From Caulobacterales bacterium (lineage in GTDB: Bacteria; Pseudomonadota; Alphaproteobacteria; Caulobacterales; Aquidulcibacteraceae), in NCBI GenBank assembly GCA_017303355.1, contig JAFLCU010000020.1, positions 1 through 49,373 on the forward strand: a stretch of DNA of 49,373 nucleotides, given 5' to 3'. A program made the translations under genes and the position numbers. Positions 8,456-16,152 of the stretch are shown here, piece after piece. Numbering within the stretch: position 1 is the first letter of the stretch; the number at the start of each line of letters is the position of its first letter. Below the pieces are notes generated by a model that ran no database searches, was not told the DNA's origin, and was given only the letters and a program-made list of their open reading frames with translations.

Positions 8456-10405
8456 TCAGGCGACCAGCCCGTCGGCGTCGTCGTCTTCAGTGGCGGCAGG
8501 TTCTTCCAGTTTCGCTTCGCGGGCGCGGGCTTCGATCAAACGAGCCTCGCGGCTCAGCCCCTGAAAGCGGACGAACGCATCGTCGTCGCCTTCGGCGGCC
8601 GCCGCTTGCAACTCAGACAATTCCTCCCTGATCGCTGGAAGCACGACCTCGCGTGTCACGACGGCTAGCCACTCGCTCGGGCTGGCAGCGGGGCCGGTAT
8701 TCGGCTCACCCTTGCGCCCGGGGGGCTTCTCCTCGTGTTTCCAACGCTCGATGCGCGCAGCAGCGCGTTCCTGACCCGATCGGGTCAAATGGAGGCTAAG
8801 GGCGGCGCGGTCAATGGAGAGGGCGTCATTTTCGGCATGGGCTGCCTCATCGACCAGCTCCAGCAGGGCTTCGCGGATGGCTTCGAGGTCCGGATCGGCG
8901 ATTTCCAGGCGCTCGACCCAATCGGCGTAGCGGGCCAGCACGTCAGGCTGGTCGATCGCGGCGCGCAGGAAGCTCTCGGCGGCCGGGCGAAGCCGGACGT
9001 TGGCGGCGATGGCCTTGAGCTGCTCGGTGGCGCCCGGAATGAAGGGAGCGCCGCGCTGGAAACGGCCCCAGCCGTGGCCGGGCTGGGCTTGGGGGCGCGG
9101 CTCGAAGGGCGGGCGAAGGCTGCGCAGATGCGCGTTGGCCCGGCTCATCAGTTCGGAGAAATAAAGTCGCTGCGTGTCGCGGTCGGCGATTTTACCGATG
9201 GCTTCCTTGAGGCCCGCTTGGAACGCGGCGCGCGCTTCGGGTGTAGTGAGTTCGCGCTTGCTTTTCTCGCGCTCGAACAATGCATCGACGGCTGGGGCGG
9301 CGTTGGCGATGAGATCGCGCAGCGCATCGGCGCCGCCGCTGCGGAAGATGTCGTCGGGATCTTGACCGGCGGGCGCGTGCGCGAAGCGCAGCGTGTGCGC
9401 GGGCGACAGATGCGGCAGCGCCAGCTCAAGCGCGCGCTCGGCCGCGCGCTGGCCCGCGCTATCGCCGTCGAGGCAAATCACCGGCTCGCCGCCTGAGCGC
9501 CAGAGTAATTGCAGCTGATCTTCGGTGAGCGCCGTGCCGCATGGGGCGACCGCGGCGATGCCGGCGCGTTCGAAGGCGATGATGTCGAGATAGCCTTCAC
9601 CGACGACGAGACCGTCGGCTTTGGTGCGCGCCAGCAATTCGCGCGCGTGCTTCAAGCGATAAAGCACGCGGCTCTTCGAATAGAGCGCGGTTTCGGGCGA
9701 ATTGATGTATTTGGCCTTGGCGTCCTTCGCGAGCGCGCGGCCGCCAAAACCGATGATTTTGCCTGCTGGATCGGTGATTTCGAAAGTGACGCGGCCGCGA
9801 AACGTATCGATCGCGCGCTTGCCTTCGTCGCCTTCGCGCGCGACGCCAGCGGCGACGATCTCTTCCTGCGTAAAGCCTTCGGCTTTCAATTTATCAAGCG
9901 CCCAGGTCCATTCATCGGGCGCAAGGCCAATGCCGAAGCGCTCCCATTCGTCGGGGCCGAGACCGCGGCCTTGCAAATATTTGCGTGCGTCGCCGCCGCC
10001 GCTGGAGCGCAAAGCGTCAGCGTAGAGTTTCGCGGTGCGCGCCGTGATTTGATAGAGCCGCTTCCTGCGATCATTGTCGCCGCGATCTTCGTAATCGTCC
10101 TTCGGCATCTCCATGCCGGCGCGTTCGGCCATTTGCGAGACGGCTTCGGGGAAGGAGAGGCCTTCAAGCTTCATGGCGAGCGTGAACACGTCGCCTTTCT
10201 CGCCGCAGCCGAAGCAATTGAAGATGCCCTTCTGATCCAGCACGTGGAAGGACGGGCTCTTCTCTTGGTGGAATGGGCAGCAGGCCCAATAATCGCCTGC
10301 GCTTGGCCGCGACTTTTGCTTGTGCCAGCTCAGCCGCCGCCCGGCGTAATCCGCGATGGACACGCGGTCGCGCACTTGGCGCAGGAAGGCGTCTGAGAAG
10401 CGCAA
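8456..10405 (-). CDS. dnaG: DNA primase DnaG
   Basis: The 649-residue protein makes RNA primers for replication. The N-terminal zinc finger is intact (CPFHQEKSPSF then NCFGCGEKGD, residues about 43-70). The catalytic TOPRIM core follows, with VVGEGYLDII (about residues 265-275) and later CLDGDSAGQRAA as its acidic motifs. A C-terminal DnaB-binding helical domain ends the protein. The only start that gives the family's MRF-type N-terminus is a TTG at 10405; an in-frame stop lies ten codons upstream, and no ribosome site is visible. It heads the pair dnaG-rpoD. Confidence 0.97.
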   Translation of the reverse strand: MRFSDAFLRQVRDRVSIADYAGRRLSWHKQKSRPSAGDYWACCPFHQEKSPSFHVLDQKGIFNCFGCGEKGDVFTLAMKLEGLSFPEAVSQMAERAGMEMPKDDYEDRGDNDRRKRLYQITARTAKLYADALRSSGGGDARKYLQGRGLGPDEWERFGIGLAPDEWTWALDKLKAEGFTQEEIVAAGVAREGDEGKRAIDTFRGRVTFEITDPAGKIIGFGGRALAKDAKAKYINSPETALYSKSRVLYRLKHARELLARTKADGLVVGEGYLDIIAFERAGIAAVAPCGTALTEDQLQLLWRSGGEPVICLDGDSAGQRAAERALELALPHLSPAHTLRFAHAPAGQDPDDIFRSGGADALRDLIANAAPAVDALFEREKSKRELTTPEARAAFQAGLKEAIGKIADRDTQRLYFSELMSRANAHLRSLRPPFEPRPQAQPGHGWGRFQRGAPFIPGATEQLKAIAANVRLRPAAESFLRAAIDQPDVLARYADWVERLEIADPDLEAIREALLELVDEAAHAENDALSIDRAALSLHLTRSGQERAAARIERWKHEEKPPGRKGEPNTGPAASPSEWLAVVTREVVLPAIREELSELQAAAAEGDDDAFVRFQGLSREARLIEARAREAKLEEPAATEDDDADGLVA

Positions 10406-10502
10406 ATCGTCAACCGGGCTGAAAAGCGGAGCTTACGTGATTCGGTTACCCAAAACTGGCGTCCGCTGCGGTTGCGGAACGAGCGGATCGCGCTTGGTGG
10501 CC

Positions 10503-10530
10503 TTGAGCTGTATTCATTTTTGATTATATT
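10503..10530 (+). promoter_or_regulatory. Probable sigma-70 promoter of the parDE-type pair
   Basis: TTGAGC (10503-10508) and TATATT (10525-10530) are separated by 16 bases in a locally AT-rich stretch. Transcription would start near 10537, leaving a short leader with AAAGG upstream of the ATG at 10561. Confidence 0.55.
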
Positions 10531-10560
10531 GAAGACGTATCTCGCAAAGGGAACGCACCC

Positions 10561-10815
10561 ATGTCTCGAACAACGACGATGACAGTTCGTTTGAGCGGCG
10601 CGCTCAGCGACTTCGTGGCCGCGAATGTGGACGAGAATGGCGCCTACGAGAATGTCAGCGAGTACATTCGTGATTTGATCCGTCGCGACAAGGAACGGGT
10701 AGAGCGGGAAGCGTTTGAACGGCTTAAGGCTGAGCTTGCGCATGCGTTCGCCGCACCCGAGGCATCCTATAAGCCGTTGAGTGCGGCCGAGGTGATTGCG
10801 CGAAACCGGACCTGA
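10561..10815 (+). CDS. ParD-family antitoxin
   Basis: The 84-residue protein opens with the ribbon-helix-helix strand and helices TTTMTVRLSGALSDFVAANV and the ParD hallmark VSEYIRDLIRRDKERVE. A C-terminal acidic and flexible tail follows to neutralise the toxin. It binds DNA as a dimer and represses its own promoter in known homologues. The toxin gene begins 4 bases after its stop codon. It is located immediately upstream of dnaG on the opposite strand. Confidence 0.92.
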   Translation: MSRTTTMTVRLSGALSDFVAANVDENGAYENVSEYIRDLIRRDKERVEREAFERLKAELAHAFAAPEASYKPLSAAEVIARNRT

Positions 10816-10819
10816 CCGG

Positions 10820-11134
10820 ATGGCCTTCCGCGTCCAGGAAGCGGCGTCGCATCGCCTTGATGAGATATATCGCTACACGCGGGATCGCTCGGGCAGCGAG
10901 CAAGCAAATAGCTATATCACCGGTTTATTCGAGGCCTTCGACAAGATCGACACACATGGCGTTGCGTCGAAACCCGTCCCCGCCGAGTTCGGCGTTGAAG
11001 GCTATTTCTTCCGCTGCGAGCGGCATTTCGTTTACTGGCGGCGCTTGTCGAATGGCGATGTCGGCATCGTGACGATCCTGCACGAGCGGATGCACCAGAT
11101 GGACCGGTTCCGCGAGGATTCCGGCCAGGCGTAG
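10820..11134 (+). CDS. ParE/RelE-family toxin
   Basis: The 104-residue product shows the ParE pattern: VQEAASHRLDEIYRYTRDR in the N-terminal helices, EGYFFRCERHFVYWRR in the beta core, and a conserved end IVTILHERMHQMDRF. The ATG at 10820 is used because it follows the antitoxin stop by 4 bases; the frame is open further upstream but would overlap the antitoxin. ParE proteins inhibit DNA gyrase. The gene converges on a small reverse-strand gene only 3 bases away. Confidence 0.9.
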   Translation: MAFRVQEAASHRLDEIYRYTRDRSGSEQANSYITGLFEAFDKIDTHGVASKPVPAEFGVEGYFFRCERHFVYWRRLSNGDVGIVTILHERMHQMDRFREDSGQA

Positions 11135-11137
11135 AGT

Positions 11138-11308
<171 letters not shown>

Positions 11309-11329
11309 CTATCTCCTGTCGTGGAGAGA

Positions 11330-11355
11330 AACGCGCGGGCTGGAACAAAGGTTGC
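11330..11355 (-). promoter_or_regulatory. Possible EcfG (general stress) promoter
   Basis: On the reverse strand GCAAC (11351-11355) and CGTT (11330-11333) are separated by 17 bases. The EcfG consensus is GGAAC, 16-17 bases, CGTT, so there is one mismatch. The predicted start lies about 20 bases before the small gene's ATG. Support is weak without expression data. Confidence 0.3.
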
Positions 11356-11463
11356 CCGCTCACATTTTCGCTAGGCGTCGAAAAAACCTGACCTTGCCGT
11401 AATTCGGGCGCCGCGCGCGCGTGGAAGAAAGCGAGCCAGAGGGGATCTGGAGAGGAGAATGAA

Positions 11464-12201
11464 ATGCGTTTCATCAAAGCCGCGGCTGCGTTTGCCGTGA
11501 TGGCGACGGTGGCTGTTCCAGGCGCGGCGGTCGCGCAGACGGTGACGCCGGAGCACGCGCAAAGCGGCGTGCAGGGCACGTTGCTGAGTGTCAGCGCGGA
11601 GGGGACGTCCGAGGCGCGCCCGGATTTGGCGACGATCAGTCTGGGCGTCACCACCGAAGGGCAGACCGCGCAAGCCGCGCTGCAAGAAAATTCGCGCCGC
11701 ATGGCGGCATTGAACCAGGCGCTGCGCCGCGCCGGCATCGCCGAGCGCGACATTCAGACCTCGAACGTCTCAGTCTATCCGCAGCAGCAATATCGCGAAA
11801 ACCAGCCGCCGCTGATCACGGGCTATCAGGCCAACAACACCGTCACCGCGAAAATCCGCAACATCAACAACACGGGTCGCGTGATCGACGCGGCGGTCGC
11901 GGCGGGCGGCAACAATATCAACGGTGTGACGTTCTCGCACGCGGACCCGGATGCGCAACTTGACGCCGCGCGCCGCGACGCGATCGCGGAGGCGCGCCGC
12001 CGCGCGGAATTGTATGCCAACGCGTTGGGCATGCGCGTGAATCGCATCGTTGCCGTCAGCGAAGGCGGCGGCTATTCGCCGCCGATCCCGTATCCGATGG
12101 CCGCGCGCATGGATGCGGTCGCCGCTGCGCCGCCACCGCCAATCGCACCGGGTGAAATCGAAACGCGCGTGAGCGTCAGCGTGACGTTCGAACTGCGCTA
12201 A
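11464..12201 (+). CDS. Periplasmic SIMPL-domain (DUF541) protein
   Basis: The 245-residue protein has a Sec signal ending AAVAQ near residue 25. It is followed by the SIMPL (DUF541) domain, seen in LSVSAEGTSEARPDLATISL and in the later GYQANNTVTAKIRN and INGVTFSHAD segments. Members form oligomeric rings in the periplasm or outer membrane and have been linked to oxidative-stress tolerance, but their biochemical role is not settled. A GGAG-type ribosome site and a terminator at 12237 mark it as a single-gene unit. A Pro/Ala-rich insert lies near the end. Confidence 0.92.
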   Translation: MRFIKAAAAFAVMATVAVPGAAVAQTVTPEHAQSGVQGTLLSVSAEGTSEARPDLATISLGVTTEGQTAQAALQENSRRMAALNQALRRAGIAERDIQTSNVSVYPQQQYRENQPPLITGYQANNTVTAKIRNINNTGRVIDAAVAAGGNNINGVTFSHADPDAQLDAARRDAIAEARRRAELYANALGMRVNRIVAVSEGGGYSPPIPYPMAARMDAVAAAPPPPIAPGEIETRVSVSVTFELR

Positions 12202-12207
12202 GCGAAG

Positions 12208-12235
12208 GCCAAGCACGTGAAGCCAAGCACGTGAA
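12208..12235 (+). repeat. Two-copy 14-bp tandem repeat
   Basis: GCCAAGCACGTGAA occurs twice in direct succession (12208-12221 and 12222-12235), between the SIMPL gene stop and its terminator. Each unit contains the palindrome CACGTG. It is probably a local slippage duplication. Confidence 0.85.
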
Positions 12236-12236
12236 G

Positions 12237-12266
12237 AAAGGGCGGTCCGCGAGGGCCGCCCTTTTT
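12237..12266. terminator. Bidirectional intrinsic terminator
   Basis: AAAGGGCGGTCC (12237-12248) pairs with GGGCCGCCCTTT (12253-12264) across a GCGA loop and continues into T residues. It separates the convergent SIMPL gene and the small membrane protein gene and can serve both strands. Confidence 0.85.
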
Positions 12267-12268
12267 GC

Positions 12269-12511
12269 TTACGGCGTTTCTGTTGCGGGTTCAGCCGTTG
12301 GCGGCGATTGCGGCGCCGGCATCGGCGGGAGTTCCACATCCGGCGGATTGATCTTCACGTCCGGAACATTGAGTTCCAATTGCGCGGTTTCCTGGCGTTG
12401 CAGGCCGCCATTATAGGCAACGATGCCCACCGCGACGATCGCGACGAGGAAGATGCCAGCGAGAAACGCGACCCACGGGGAAGAGCCGCCTCCGTTTTGA
12501 TTGTCAGCCAT
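12269..12511 (-). CDS. Small single-pass membrane protein
   Basis: The 80-residue protein has a short Asn/Gly/Ser head, one membrane helix at about residues 14-33 (VAFLAGIFLVAIVAVGIVAY) and a Pro-rich tail of alternating acidic and hydrophobic residues ending ATETP. The ATG at 12511 is preferred over the one two codons upstream because GGAG then has proper spacing. The layout suggests the tail faces the periplasm. I do not recognise a family; the Pro-rich tail may bind a partner. Confidence 0.7.
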   Translation of the reverse strand: MADNQNGGGSSPWVAFLAGIFLVAIVAVGIVAYNGGLQRQETAQLELNVPDVKINPPDVELPPMPAPQSPPTAEPATETP

Positions 12512-12640
12512 GTTCATTCTCCAGTGCTTGCGAGGAATGAACCGATGGCGCGGAGGCTGGTTCCGCGCGGTGTAACGCGGGGCGCATTCTCTTTACCGTG
12601 GCCGCGCGCTATAAGCGGACCTCCCAAGGAGTATGAGTTC

Positions 12641-13678
12641 ATGGCGCGCTATAACAGCATTCTGGAAACTGTCGGCCGCACGCCGGTGGTGAAGCTCAAT
12701 CGCATCGCGCCGGCGAACGTGAACCTTTACGTGAAGGTGGAGGCGTTCAATCCGCTGGGCTCGGTGAAGGATCGCTTGGCGCTGGGCGTGATCGAAGCGG
12801 CGGAACGCTCGGGCGAATTGAAGCCGGGCATGACGGTGGTGGAGGCAACGAGCGGCAACACCGGCATTGGCCTCGCCATGGTGTGCGCGGCGAAAGGCTA
12901 TCCGCTGGTGGTGACGATGGCGGAAAGCTTCTCGGTCGAACGCCGCAAGCTGATGCGTTTTCTCGGCGCCAAAGTGGTGACGACGCCAGCGGCGTTGCGC
13001 GGCACCGGCATGGTGCAAAAGGCGATCGAACTTGCGCAAGAGCATGGCTGGTATTGGACGCGCCAGTTCGAGAATGAAGCCAATCCGGAAATGCACGCGA
13101 AGACGACGGCGCGCGAGATCGTCGAGGATTTCCGCGATGTGAAGTTGGATTATTGGGTCACGGGCTACGGCACCGGCGGCACGTTGAATGGCGTCTCGCG
13201 CGTGCTCGCGAAGGAAATGCCGGACACGAAGATCGTCGTGTGCGAGCCGGCGGACGCGGCGTTGCTCTCGAGCGGCGCGCCGCAAGAGCGCAATGCGGAC
13301 GGAACGCCAGCCGTGGGCCATTCGGCGTGGAAGCCGCACCCGATGCAAGGCTGGACGCCGGATTTCATTCCGAAGCTCACGGGCGATGTCGATCTGAGCC
13401 GCCTGCATAAGGTGGTGCAGATTGCTGGGCCAGATGCGCTGCGCTGCGCGCAAGAGCTTGCGGCGAAAGAGGGCGTGTTCGTGGGTATCACTTCGGGCGC
13501 AACACTCGCGGGCGCGCTGGAAATCGCGAAGAGCGCGCCAGCTGGCGCGAACATCTTGGCGATGCTGCCGGATACGGGCGAGCGCTATCTCTCCACGCCG
13601 CTCTTCGCCGATATCGGCGCGGACATGAGCGAAGAAGAGATGGGTATTTTCAACTCGACGCCGTACGGGCGGACGTAG
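12641..13678 (+). CDS. cysK: Cysteine synthase (O-acetylserine sulfhydrylase), PLP-dependent
   Basis: The 345-residue enzyme makes cysteine from O-acetylserine and sulfide. The PLP lysine lies in NPLGSVKDR (about residue 44), the substrate loop is TSGNTGIGLA, the phosphate-binding loop is GTGGTLNGVSR, and GITSGATLAGAL is near the end. The AAGGAG site upstream fixes the ATG at 12641. It is slightly longer than E. coli CysK (323 residues), and the region around GTPAVGHSAWKPHPMQGW is an insert relative to it. A cystathionine beta-synthase-like specificity cannot be excluded. It overlaps the next gene by one base, so the two are probably co-translated. Confidence 0.92.
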   Translation: MARYNSILETVGRTPVVKLNRIAPANVNLYVKVEAFNPLGSVKDRLALGVIEAAERSGELKPGMTVVEATSGNTGIGLAMVCAAKGYPLVVTMAESFSVERRKLMRFLGAKVVTTPAALRGTGMVQKAIELAQEHGWYWTRQFENEANPEMHAKTTAREIVEDFRDVKLDYWVTGYGTGGTLNGVSRVLAKEMPDTKIVVCEPADAALLSSGAPQERNADGTPAVGHSAWKPHPMQGWTPDFIPKLTGDVDLSRLHKVVQIAGPDALRCAQELAAKEGVFVGITSGATLAGALEIAKSAPAGANILAMLPDTGERYLSTPLFADIGADMSEEEMGIFNSTPYGRT

Positions 13679-14013
13679 TGGACCCAAGCCAAGCGGCGCG
13701 AACGAGCCTGCTTCCCGCGCTTGAGCGCATCGCGCGCTATCATGGGCAAAGCGGCAACGAGGCGCTTGGCTTCATGGACACGTCGGACGAGCTCTATCTC
13801 ACTTGGCGATCCGCGATGAGCGGGCGGGCGCGGTTTCAGGCCTTGCCCGCCGATCAACTTGCCGCCGTCAATGAGATGGATGCGCTCTATGAGCGTATTG
13901 TCACGAAATACCATAAGCTGCCGCCGCTGCCGAAATTTCTCGCGACCGAAGGCGGCCGGGAATTGACGAAACGCGCGGCGGAGCTTCTGGCGATGCTGCG
14001 CGCGAGTGTCTGA
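13678..14013 (+). CDS. Hypothetical helical protein coupled to cysK
   Basis: The 111-residue protein begins at a GTG that shares its first base with the cysK stop codon (TAGTG), indicating translational coupling. It appears all-helical and soluble: SLLPALERIARYHG, DQLAAVNEMDALYERIV, then ELTKRAAELLAMLRAS. No motif is recognised. The tight overlap suggests a function tied to cysteine synthesis or simply co-expression. It is followed by a hairpin-rich intergenic stretch. Confidence 0.65.
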   Translation: MDPSQAARTSLLPALERIARYHGQSGNEALGFMDTSDELYLTWRSAMSGRARFQALPADQLAAVNEMDALYERIVTKYHKLPPLPKFLATEGGRELTKRAAELLAMLRASV

Positions 14014-14018
14014 ATGTG

Positions 14019-14117
14019 GGAGCGCGACGCTCCTGCGCCGCATGCGCGGCGGAGCCGCGCGGTCCAACCTGCAAACACCATCGCTTATAGATGCTGGCGA
14101 GGGCGCCGGCGGTGCAT
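14019..14117. repeat. Hairpin-rich intergenic repeat region
   Basis: Between two convergent genes lie the hairpin GGAGCG-CGA-CGCTCC (14019-14033) and a second, CGCCGC-ATGC-GCGGCG (14036-14051). A segment at 14096-14117 follows (core GGCGCCGGCGGT), nearly the same as one arm of the inverted repeat at 15041-15103. The latter is likely a degenerate half-copy of that element. Confidence 0.55.
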
Positions 14118-14118
14118 G

Positions 14119-15030
14119 TTAGTGCGCGACCGGCGAGAGCAGCTCTTCGCTGGCGTAGAAGCGGCGCAGGTTTTCCAGCACGTTTTGCGAGCCTTCCCAT
14201 AGGGCTTCGCGGGCGCCGCCGCCGAGGTGCGGCGTGAGTGTGGTGTTGGGCACGTCGGCCCAGCGTGACGCCGGCGTCGGTTCTTCCACGAACACGTCGA
14301 GGCCGGCGCCGCCGAGCGCGCCGCTTTTGAGTGCTGCGATCGCGGCTTCTTCGTCGATGACGTTGCCGCGCGAGACGTTGATCAATGTGCCGTCGCCGCC
14401 GAGCGCCTTGATCACATCGGCATTGATAATGCCTTCGGTCGTCTTGTCGCCACGCGCGGCGACGATCAGCACCTCGGCCCAATCGGCGAGCTTCATCAGA
14501 TCGGGTTCGTAGGCGTGCTTGATCGCGGGCTTGGCGCGCGGGCCGTACCATTTGATCTCAAGCCCGAACGTTTCGGCGCGCACGGCGATGGCTTCGCCGA
14601 TGGCGCCCATGCCGACGATGCCGAGCTTGCGGCCGCGCAAGCGCTTCTGTGGCGGCACGGCGAGCGGCGGCGTCCATTTTCCCTCGCGCAGCACGCGCTC
14701 GCCTTCGGTGAAGAAGCGCAGTCGCGCAATCATCAGGCCGATGGCGACGTCGGCGACGTCTTCGTGATTGATGTGGCGCCCGTGCGTGACGGCAATGCCG
14801 CGCGCGCTGCAATAGGCGAGATCAAGCCCATCCACGCCGACGCCAAAACACACGATGCATTGCAGCTCCGGCAGCGCGTCGATTATGTCGTTGCTGAGGC
14901 CGATATGGCCGATCGTGATCGCGGCGCGGATGTCTTTGCGATCCGTGGGCCAGCGGACGATGTCGTAGTCGACGAGACGCAATTCGAAGAGGCCGAGCGG
15001 GGGATGAACGAGGAGGGCCGGTTTGGTCAT
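14119..15030 (-). CDS. D-isomer-specific 2-hydroxyacid dehydrogenase (glyoxylate/hydroxypyruvate reductase-like)
   Basis: The 303-residue protein reduces 2-oxoacids such as glyoxylate or hydroxypyruvate with NAD(P)H. The cofactor-binding Rossmann motif is GIVGMGAIGEAIA (about residues 137-149). The catalytic Arg is in INVSRGNVIDEEA, the Glu in LDVFVEEPTP and the His in LTPHLGGG. The substrate loop contains VCFGVGVDGLD. NADPH preference would be expected from an Arg after the second Rossmann strand, and WYGPRAKP fits that. It lies downstream of dus on the same strand, with a large hairpin repeat between them. Confidence 0.92.
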   Translation of the reverse strand: MTKPALLVHPPLGLFELRLVDYDIVRWPTDRKDIRAAITIGHIGLSNDIIDALPELQCIVCFGVGVDGLDLAYCSARGIAVTHGRHINHEDVADVAIGLMIARLRFFTEGERVLREGKWTPPLAVPPQKRLRGRKLGIVGMGAIGEAIAVRAETFGLEIKWYGPRAKPAIKHAYEPDLMKLADWAEVLIVAARGDKTTEGIINADVIKALGGDGTLINVSRGNVIDEEAAIAALKSGALGGAGLDVFVEEPTPASRWADVPNTTLTPHLGGGAREALWEGSQNVLENLRRFYASEELLSPVAH

Positions 15031-15040
15031 TGCTTGGACT

Positions 15041-15103
15041 ATGGACCGCCGGCGCCCTCGCCGGCAATCGCCGGAGCCGGCCGGCGAGGCGCCGGCGGTC
15101 CAT
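15041..15103. repeat. Long near-perfect inverted repeat between dus and the dehydrogenase gene
   Basis: Left arm 15041-15065 and right arm 15080-15103 are complementary over 24 bases with one bulged C. The core is GGACCGCCGGCGCC and the loop 14 bases. It sits 1 base past the dus stop codon. A related half-copy is at 14096-14117, so this is probably a dispersed repeat that may also act as a terminator or mRNA-stability hairpin. Confidence 0.8.
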
Positions 15104-15104
15104 A

Positions 15105-16085
15105 TTAAGCCGCCGCCAATTCTGGTTCACGCTCGAACAGCGCGATGAGTTCTTCGCGCACGCGCTTGGGGTCGGTGAGCGTGCAGATGGCTTTGCGCTG
15201 TTCGCGCGCGCTGGGGCCGATGACGGCGTCGATGCTCCAGGCGATGTGTTTGCGGGCGATGCGGAGGCCGAGGCCCAGATCGTAGAAATCAAGCGTGTCT
15301 TCGTAGAGCGCCAGCAATGACGTGAGCAGGCGTTCGCGTGCGGGCGGCGTCGCTTCGCCGCCGTGCTTGAGCGCGTGTTCGATCGCGCCGGGCAACCAGG
15401 GTTTGCCTTGCGCGGCGCGACCGATCATGATTCCGGCGGCGCCCGAGAGCTGGAGCGCGCGGCGTGCGTCGGCGGCGCTGGTGATGTCGCCATTGGCGAT
15501 GACGGGGATGCGCACGGCATCAACGACCGCCGCGATCGCGGACCAATCGGCGACACCCGTATAGAATTGCTGACGCGTGCGGCCGTGGATCGTGATCATG
15601 CGCACGCCGGCGCCTTCCGCGCGCTTGGCGATGTCTGGTGCGTTGAGATTGGCGTGGTCCCAGCCGAGACGCATCTTCAGCGTGACGGGCAGCTTGGTGG
15701 CGGCGATTGTCGCTTCGATCAGCTTCAGCGCCATGTTGGGATCGCGCATCAAAGCGGAGCCGCAGAGGCCGGAGGTCACGCTCTTCGATGGGCAGCCCAT
15801 ATTGATGTCGATGACATCGGCGCCGGCGTCTTCAGCAAGCCGCGCGCCTTCGGCCATCCAATGCGCCTCGCGGCCGGCGAGTTGAATGACAAGCGGGGCA
15901 ATAGAGCCGAAGCCGGCGGCGCGGCGCGCCATGTCGACGCGATCGCGCGCCAATTGCTCGGAGGCCACCATCTCCGACACGCAATAGCGCCCGCCGAACG
16001 CCTTCACCTGCCGACGAAACGGAATATCCGTCACGCCGGCCATAGGGGCGAGAGAAACGAGGGGCGGAAGCTTCAAGTTAGGCAC
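15105..16085 (-). CDS. dusB: tRNA-dihydrouridine synthase, DusB/NifR3 type
   Basis: The 326-residue flavoenzyme reduces uridine to dihydrouridine in tRNA. The family start LAPMAGVTDIPFRRQV is present, then INMGCPSKSV with the conserved Cys of the GCP motif, GSALMRDP, MITIHGRTRQQFY and the FMN-phosphate segment GIMIGRAAQGKPWL. The GTG at 16085 gives the family's usual length; a TTG three codons further in is possible, and the frame is open upstream without family similarity. In many alphaproteobacteria dusB (nifR3) precedes ntrBC. Here it follows the TIR-Sel1 gene instead. Confidence 0.93.
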   Translation of the reverse strand: MPNLKLPPLVSLAPMAGVTDIPFRRQVKAFGGRYCVSEMVASEQLARDRVDMARRAAGFGSIAPLVIQLAGREAHWMAEGARLAEDAGADVIDINMGCPSKSVTSGLCGSALMRDPNMALKLIEATIAATKLPVTLKMRLGWDHANLNAPDIAKRAEGAGVRMITIHGRTRQQFYTGVADWSAIAAVVDAVRIPVIANGDITSAADARRALQLSGAAGIMIGRAAQGKPWLPGAIEHALKHGGEATPPARERLLTSLLALYEDTLDFYDLGLGLRIARKHIAWSIDAVIGPSAREQRKAICTLTDPKRVREELIALFEREPELAAA

Positions 16086-16152
16086 AGCCAGTCCGCATAT
16101 TGTTGCATGTAGCGTGCTGCAACGGCCTTCGCCGCTTTTGAGTCCGCAAGAA

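Noticed and set aside
12208..12235. Short tandem repeat considered as a CRISPR remnant
   Set aside because: Only two 14-bp units with no spacer and no cas genes; a slippage duplication explains it.
12593..13687. A 364-codon reverse frame opposite cysK
   Set aside because: It is rich in Arg and His, lacks any recognisable motif and is fully covered by the cysteine synthase gene.
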